From JAQBQQ01 sp964633955 (lineage in GTDB: Bacteria > Patescibacteriota > Gracilibacteria > Peribacterales > Peribacteraceae), in the NCBI GenBank assembly GCA_964633955.1, contig CAZWIA010000020.1, positions 1 to 19,338 on the forward strand: a stretch of DNA of 19,338 nucleotides, in the 5' to 3' direction. Of this stretch, positions 14,568-19,338 are shown piece by piece. The notes under the pieces were generated by a model. The model searched no databases, was not told where the DNA came from, and worked only from the letters and a program-made list of their open reading frames with translations. Made by a program: the position numbers and the translations under genes. Numbering within the stretch: position 1 is the stretch's first letter; each line of letters starts with the position of its first letter.

Positions 14568-15267
14568 ACGCCCCGTCCTGATCGGCTGCCTGACGATCGC
14601 CCTCTTGGCCGCGTACGGCGCGCTGCCTGCGAACGGGCAGGCGCCGGCGGGCCTGATGCCGTCCGCGCTTGGCGCGTGCGGCGGGAACCCCGGCCTCTTT
14701 CCGCGCGGCCGGTTCTGGGAGTGGCAGGAACTCTACGATGCCCGCGTGCGCGCCGTCATAGACCAACACGCGACGCGGCGGCGGATCCAGTGCACGGACC
14801 TGGCGGAGGAGCCGCCCAGCTTCCCGCTCACCCACATGGCGCGCCAGCTGCCGCCATGGCAGGACGGGCAAATGCTCACCGAACAGGACATGGCCGCGGT
14901 GCTGATCGAGCACCTGCGCGTCTACCGCTGCGCCATGGAGGAAGCGGCCTTCAGACAGGTGGAGATCCCGGACACGCGGGAGCAGGGCATCTTGGACCTC
15001 TTCCGCCGGACGGAATCTCTCCTGGGCGCGCGTGAGCGCGTGCGGCGGGAATCCATCGCCGCGCCCCGGGCGCTGGAGCGCACCTTGAAAGTGCTGGCCG
15101 GAACGGACCGCCTGCGGGCGCTCGAGAGCGGCATGGAGTGCCTGGCCCGCACGTCCCTGGACATCCGCAACGCCCTGGGCTTGGCCGCGGAGACCGCCGC
15201 CTGCCTGCCGCGCGCGTGGGACGCCCGCACGTCCCTGCGCACGCCCGCCCCCCGCACGAGCCCATGA
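14560..15267 (+). CDS. Secreted protein, unknown family (operon gene 3)
   Basis: A 235-residue protein starting at GTG (14560), which overlaps the end of gene 2 by 8 nt. The N-terminus SRRPVLIGCLTIALLAAYGA followed by LPANGQA fits a Sec signal peptide cleaved near residue 28. An LIGC at 7-10 matches a lipobox by letters but comes before the hydrophobic core, so lipidation is unlikely. The mature part has five cysteines, mostly predicted helix, and a C-terminal CLPRAW region. It carries LTEQDM and VYRC like LTDADM and AYRSLTC in gene 2. It ends in an ATGA overlap with gene 4. Function unknown. Confidence 0.82.
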   Translation: MSRRPVLIGCLTIALLAAYGALPANGQAPAGLMPSALGACGGNPGLFPRGRFWEWQELYDARVRAVIDQHATRRRIQCTDLAEEPPSFPLTHMARQLPPWQDGQMLTEQDMAAVLIEHLRVYRCAMEEAAFRQVEIPDTREQGILDLFRRTESLLGARERVRRESIAAPRALERTLKVLAGTDRLRALESGMECLARTSLDIRNALGLAAETAACLPRAWDARTSLRTPAPRTSP

Positions 15268-17786
15268 GGATCTCCCGCGCCGCGATCGGCCTGCTCCTTC
15301 TGGCGCTGCTGCCCCAGGCGGTGACGGCGCAGGGCGGCGTCTACGATCTCATGCGAGAGGTCACCAACCGCGAGCTCCTCCGGAACGAAGCCGGCGGCAC
15401 CGTGGTGGAGGGGCCGGTGAACGATTTCGTCCGCGCGGTGCTGCGGCGTGAACCGCTCACTCGGGAAGACGTGTCGCGGGCCGTGAGTGACAGCCCCGGC
15501 TTCTGCCGGGATACCTGGAAGGATCCCATCAGCTGCGCGGCACTGCGCACATCCATCCGGTCTTTGACCCTGCGGGAGAGCCGCACCCGGGCACTGGGGC
15601 GTGACCTGCAGATCATCGCGGGCAGCGCGGAGGCGCCGGTGCAGGACTTTGCCGCCGAGCAGCTCAACCTGCCGCTCCGCGCGCAGGGCATCCTGCGCAT
15701 CTGGCGCGCGGGCACGCTCCGCGCGGAAGCGGGCAGTTCCGGATCGGTCATCCGCGTGGCGGAGATGGGGCCGCGCAGCGCGGACGCCCTGCAGGCGGTC
15801 GCGGACCGGCTGGCAGACTTACGGCTGGTGGCGGACGACACCGAGCAGTTTACCGGCGCCGTCTGGCGCTACCAGTACGGGGTGCGCCCCGTGCGGGGGG
15901 CAGACCCGTCCGTGCCGCTAGTCCCAGCGAACGCCGCGCGGGATCAGCCCGAACGCCAGTTCCTCGCCGCCCGCTGGGAGCGGCTGGAGCACGCGCTGAA
16001 TACCCTCCTCCTGGCTCTCCCACCGCCACGGAGCCTCACCCCGCCGCTCAGGGAAGGGGAGACCGTGCTCTTCCGCCTGCCGGCTGAAGGCGCGGAGAGC
16101 GCGCGGGTGGTCTTTGACACCATGAACGTCCGGCCATGGGCCACTATCACGCGCCGGGCGGATGGCCGGCTCATTGCGGACGCGGGCCTGCAGTGGGTGA
16201 CGGCTGTGCAGCCGGTGCTGCCTTCCCTCTGCCGCGAGCAGCCGGAGCGCCGGCGCGAAGGCTGCGATCCCATTCCCGGCGGCCAGACCTTCCCGCCGCT
16301 CAGCATGAGCGGCAGCGGCCTGTGCTTGGGACCGCTGGCCCAGAACGGCTACCTGTGCCGCCCGGCGGACGCCCCGCGTGGACGGAGCGCGTGCGCGGAA
16401 GCGGCCGCGCAGGATCCCAACCGCCTCATCCTCACCCGCTGCGCGGAGCAGTCTCCCGTGCGGCGGACCGTGAGCGGGCCGGACGTGTGCGCCCAGGAGA
16501 ACTGGCGGATTGATCCGCCGGCTCCCGCCTGCCAAGTACGCATCACGTGCGAGAACGCGGCGGACCCGACCGGCGCCTTCCCCGTCCAGGTGCAGGGCGG
16601 GCAGGCGCACGTACCGCTCGGGGACGGCGGCGAGCTGCCCGCGCCCTATGAGGCGATCAAGCTGCTCGTGCACAGCCGCCAGCGCTGCGCGGCGCCGGAG
16701 TCACCGGACCCGTTCCTCGCCGGCACGCCGGAGGAGCGGAACCGGGCCTGCTGCCGCTTGAGCCGCGATGCCTACCGCAGCGCCTGCGAGGCCATGCAGG
16801 CCGACGGCCTCTTTGGCACCGGCGCGCAACTGGAGCGCCAGACCTTGGCCGGCAGGCCGCTCAACTCCCTCCTGTGCGCGGACATCCTGGCGGATGGCGC
16901 CTGCCGCGCGCGGGGGACCGGCACATGCCAGGACACGGTCACGCGTGAAGACACGGACCAGTCCGTAGCCCAGCAGCGCACCGTTCTCCTCAGTTCCATC
17001 CGGGGCTGGTGGGGAGCGCGGGTACCGGCGCCCGCGCCGGGCTGGTGCGCGTGGATCCGGGACGGAACGGGCGGCGCGCGGTCCCATGACCCGCGCGTGG
17101 ACGCGTGGATCCGCAGCACGGAGGAACAGGGGCAAGCGGCGTGCCTCCCCGGCCAGACCACGCGCTACCAGAACACCATCGGCAACAACCTCTGTATGAT
17201 CGGCCGGTGCGTGGAAGAGACGATAGAAGGACACCGGATCGTGCCCGGCCGGCAGGCTTTGACCGCGCAGGACCAAGCCTATCCCTATGAGGCATGCATG
17301 GCGCCGCTCCGCGACGGCGGCACGCTCACGGCCCTGCCGCCGGACCTCAGCACCGCCATCCCGCCCTACCGGCCGGGACTTCTGGCCCAGACGCTGGATA
17401 CCGCGCTCTGCCAGACCGTGGGACTGCCCGCCGGTACGCCGCCGGCGCGCTGCGCGTTCCAGGCCAGCCGCCGCCTCTCCCTGCCGCTCCCCACGGCGGC
17501 GGAGACCGCGCTGGACCTGCTGGACCAGGACCGGGAGGCACGGCTGCCCGCGGAGGGAATCAGCCTGATGGCGGAGGCGGTAGCCACGCGCATCGGCACG
17601 GAGCTGTACCGATCGTACCTGGAGGAGTCCGCTCGGAACGTAAGCCGCATCACGGACGCGGCGTCCCGGCTGCTCGATCGCTTCTCCACCGTGACCTTCC
17701 CCACCACCATGTGTCCCGTGGGCGCGGAAGACATGGACGCCTTCCTCCAAAGTCCCCTCTGCCCCGCTCCTCCCCGCACGCCGTGA
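15264..17786 (+). CDS. Large secreted cysteine-rich protein, unknown family (operon gene 4)
   Basis: An 840-residue protein. The ATG at 15264 is chosen because it overlaps the stop of gene 3 (ATGA) and opens a perfect signal peptide: MRISRAAIGLLLLALLPQ then AVTA|Q near residue 22. An earlier in-frame ATG at 15138 would bury this signal and overlap gene 3 widely. The first 310 or so residues are helical with few cysteines. From about residue 320 to the end the protein is studded with cysteines, about 27 in all, including ACCRLSRDAYRSAC. Short hydrophilic loops between the cysteines suggest a disulfide-stabilised extracellular structure. No transmembrane anchor or catalytic motif is recognised. 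The stop overlaps the GTG of gene 5. Confidence 0.85.
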   Translation: MRISRAAIGLLLLALLPQAVTAQGGVYDLMREVTNRELLRNEAGGTVVEGPVNDFVRAVLRREPLTREDVSRAVSDSPGFCRDTWKDPISCAALRTSIRSLTLRESRTRALGRDLQIIAGSAEAPVQDFAAEQLNLPLRAQGILRIWRAGTLRAEAGSSGSVIRVAEMGPRSADALQAVADRLADLRLVADDTEQFTGAVWRYQYGVRPVRGADPSVPLVPANAARDQPERQFLAARWERLEHALNTLLLALPPPRSLTPPLREGETVLFRLPAEGAESARVVFDTMNVRPWATITRRADGRLIADAGLQWVTAVQPVLPSLCREQPERRREGCDPIPGGQTFPPLSMSGSGLCLGPLAQNGYLCRPADAPRGRSACAEAAAQDPNRLILTRCAEQSPVRRTVSGPDVCAQENWRIDPPAPACQVRITCENAADPTGAFPVQVQGGQAHVPLGDGGELPAPYEAIKLLVHSRQRCAAPESPDPFLAGTPEERNRACCRLSRDAYRSACEAMQADGLFGTGAQLERQTLAGRPLNSLLCADILADGACRARGTGTCQDTVTREDTDQSVAQQRTVLLSSIRGWWGARVPAPAPGWCAWIRDGTGGARSHDPRVDAWIRSTEEQGQAACLPGQTTRYQNTIGNNLCMIGRCVEETIEGHRIVPGRQALTAQDQAYPYEACMAPLRDGGTLTALPPDLSTAIPPYRPGLLAQTLDTALCQTVGLPAGTPPARCAFQASRRLSLPLPTAAETALDLLDQDREARLPAEGISLMAEAVATRIGTELYRSYLEESARNVSRITDAASRLLDRFSTVTFPTTMCPVGAEDMDAFLQSPLCPAPPRTP

Positions 17787-19338
17787 CGCCCACGCGCTTC
17801 CTCCGCCGGCTTGCCCGCCAAAGCCTCCTCTGCCTGTGGCTGCTGGTGATCGCCGCCGCGCAAGCGGAAGCGGCCGTGACCGTCGCGCCCGCAACGTACT
17901 TGGACGCGGTGCTGGAGCGGACGGAGAACGCGCTGCAGAACATAGCGGCCGCGCCGCGGAACGCCACGTACTTTGATGACGATCGGTTCCACTGGATGGG
18001 GCAGGTCTTTGGCGCGCTCTTCCAGTTCATCGATACGGATCGGCGCCTCACCCGCACCCAGCGCGACCTGCTCGCTTCCACTCCCTGCCTGCACGCGGCC
18101 ACAGCCCTGCTTGAAGCCAAGACGGAGCAGGTGCGTGCGCGGCTCCTCCGGGCCGAGCGGGAGAAGGACGTGCGGCGGATCATCCTGCTCGCGGAGCTCC
18201 TGCGGTTTTTGGATGCCAGCGAGCGGACGCTCCTCCGCGGCGGAGGAGACCCGCTCCTGGTGGACCAGAGCTGGTCCCGCCGCTGGATGTTCGAGCCTGC
18301 GCCCGCGGAAGGCTACTGCTGCGCGCCGGGGGCGGACCTCTGCACGGTCACGAGCATGGCTTCCTGCGCCGAGCGGCGCGGCCGCTACTCGGAGAATCCC
18401 TTCCAGTGCCGGTCGGCAGGCTGCGATCTCCCGGCGGACGCCCCGCGCGCCTGTCCCTTTGATTCCGATTTCCTCCCGCCCAGCACGGCGGGCTACGGCT
18501 GCGACGTGGATGCCATGAACCGCCTGCTGGAGCGCTACTTCCCGGATCCCTCCGTGGCGGCGGAGGTGCTGCGCAAGGAGCGCGACGCGCTCCTGCAGGT
18601 GCAGCGGACGGCGGAGGCCGCCTACGCGCAGGCAACGGCGTTCGCCATCGCGCAGGCGGGCATAGACGCGCTCATCCGCGGAGAGGAACCGACCGTGCCA
18701 GATGAGGCGCCCATCCAGCGCCAGCACCTGCGCGCGACCGGCTGCGAGCCCCAAGCCTGCCTGGACGGCGACCCGCGCGCCTGCCGCGAGCTCAGAGGCG
18801 CGGTGCTAGTGGAGAAGCGCGGCGCGTTCTCCCTGGAGACCGACCACCTCCGCCTGCTCCAGACGTTCCAGGACGCGCGGCTGGCGCAAGATCAAGCGCG
18901 CCCGGCATCGGAAGCGCTCCAGTACCGCAGCACGGACGGCACGGCGGAGGCGTTCTTCAAGCACTACGGGGAGCAGATCTTCCGGAATGTGAGCGCCGAC
19001 CAGTCCCGGCTCTTAAGCCGCCTCTTTGCCCTAGGCGTGGACCCGCAGCTCTCCGTGAATGAATCCATCCTCCCGTTCCGGCTGGCCGTGCAGCGGCTGG
19101 CGCGGCTCATTGAGGACCCGGAAGCCGCAGAACGCCTGGGCGGCCTCCGGCGCTTCACGCGGGACTTCGCCTTCTTCCTCCGTCGCACCTGCCTGGACCG
19201 GCCCTGCAACGAGCGGCTGGAGCGGGTCCTCAAGATCACCTTCTCAGACGCGTGCTTCCCCTACACCTCCGGCCGCTTCCAGAGCGTGGATGAGCGGACA
19301 GCGTGCCGGGAGGAGGCGGAGCTGAACACGGCGCCGTA
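17783..19338 (+). CDS. Secreted cysteine-rich protein, unknown family, 3'-truncated by window end (operon gene 5)
   Basis: A GTG start at 17783-17785 overlaps the stop of gene 4 (GTGA). The frame is open for 518 codons to the window edge without a stop. The N-terminus TPTRFLRRLARQ, then SLLCLWLLVIAAAQAEA|A, is a textbook signal peptide cleaved after about residue 30. The visible mature part has 16 cysteines, including GYCCAPGADLC and TCLDRPC, between helical stretches such as KERDALLQVQRTAEAAYAQA. It follows the pattern of genes 1-4 in coupling, secretion and cysteine content. There is no recognised family. Long open frames on the opposite strand here are a GC-rich shadow effect. Confidence 0.85.
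   Translation, partial: MTPTRFLRRLARQSLLCLWLLVIAAAQAEAAVTVAPATYLDAVLERTENALQNIAAAPRNATYFDDDRFHWMGQVFGALFQFIDTDRRLTRTQRDLLASTPCLHAATALLEAKTEQVRARLLRAEREKDVRRIILLAELLRFLDASERTLLRGGGDPLLVDQSWSRRWMFEPAPAEGYCCAPGADLCTVTSMASCAERRGRYSENPFQCRSAGCDLPADAPRACPFDSDFLPPSTAGYGCDVDAMNRLLERYFPDPSVAAEVLRKERDALLQVQRTAEAAYAQATAFAIAQAGIDALIRGEEPTVPDEAPIQRQHLRATGCEPQACLDGDPRACRELRGAVLVEKRGAFSLETDHLRLLQTFQDARLAQDQARPASEALQYRSTDGTAEAFFKHYGEQIFRNVSADQSRLLSRLFALGVDPQLSVNESILPFRLAVQRLARLIEDPEAAERLGGLRRFTRDFAFFLRRTCLDRPCNERLERVLKITFSDACFPYTSGRFQSVDERTACREEAELNTAP

Noticed and set aside
14581..14592. Lipobox LIGC in operon gene 3
   Set aside because: The cysteine comes at residue 10, before the hydrophobic core, and an ordinary signal peptidase I site follows near residue 28.
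15138..15263. Earlier ATG start for operon gene 4
   Set aside because: It would overlap gene 3 by 130 bp and place 42 residues before a perfect signal peptide; the ATGA overlap at 15264 is far more likely.
16701..18754. Long minus-strand open frames (about 397 and 462 codons) opposite operon genes 4 and 5
   Set aside because: They lie antisense to genes with signal peptides and coupled starts, have Arg/Gly/Ala-rich composition typical of GC-rich shadows, and show no family motifs.

Overview
The window looks like chromosomal DNA of a GC-rich bacterium using the standard bacterial code. TGA ends most genes, which excludes lineages that read TGA as glycine. I infer a Patescibacteria/CPR-like organism, possibly Peregrinibacteria/Peribacteria-like. 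The grounds are a degenerate metallo-beta-lactamase-like protein of a kind I associate with that group, the lack of Shine-Dalgarno sequences at nearly every start, and a compact envelope gene set. This assignment is an inference, not proven.

Left part (1-8.6 kb): a peptidoglycan and envelope block. On the minus strand, read right to left, are lspA (lipoprotein signal peptidase), murA (first committed step of peptidoglycan synthesis) and a degenerate MBL-fold protein. Diverging from lspA on the plus strand are ftsW, murG, a cyclophilin-type lipoprotein, gltX and murB. gltX and murB overlap by ATGA. The order resembles a broken dcw cluster, with a cyclophilin and glutamyl-tRNA synthetase between murG and murB; murC, ddl, ftsQ, ftsA and ftsZ are not in the window. 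A possible small coiled-coil gene follows murB. ssb, on the minus strand, encodes an unusual single-chain protein with two OB folds. A perfect 30-bp palindrome separates these two convergent genes.

Many gene junctions in this half carry short 'word' repeats: degenerate tandem copies of 6-9 bp words, often arranged as two inverted arms. Each junction has its own word (CACCGCT, GTGGTCAG, CCAAA, GACTCAGA, TTCTTCGG, GGTAGGTA). One word family occurs at two junctions 7.8 kb apart in opposite orientation and again inside murB. A second word array also lies in frame inside murB. Several genes end inside or at the edge of an array.

Right part (10.1-19.3 kb): one long plus-strand operon of at least five genes, each overlapping the next by 4-8 nt. 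Every product has an N-terminal signal peptide and is rich in cysteine (5 to about 28 in the mature part). None belongs to a family I recognise. The fifth starts with GTG and runs off the window, open for 518 codons. This translationally coupled set of large secreted, probably disulfide-bonded proteins is the best candidate for an undescribed extracellular or cell-surface system.
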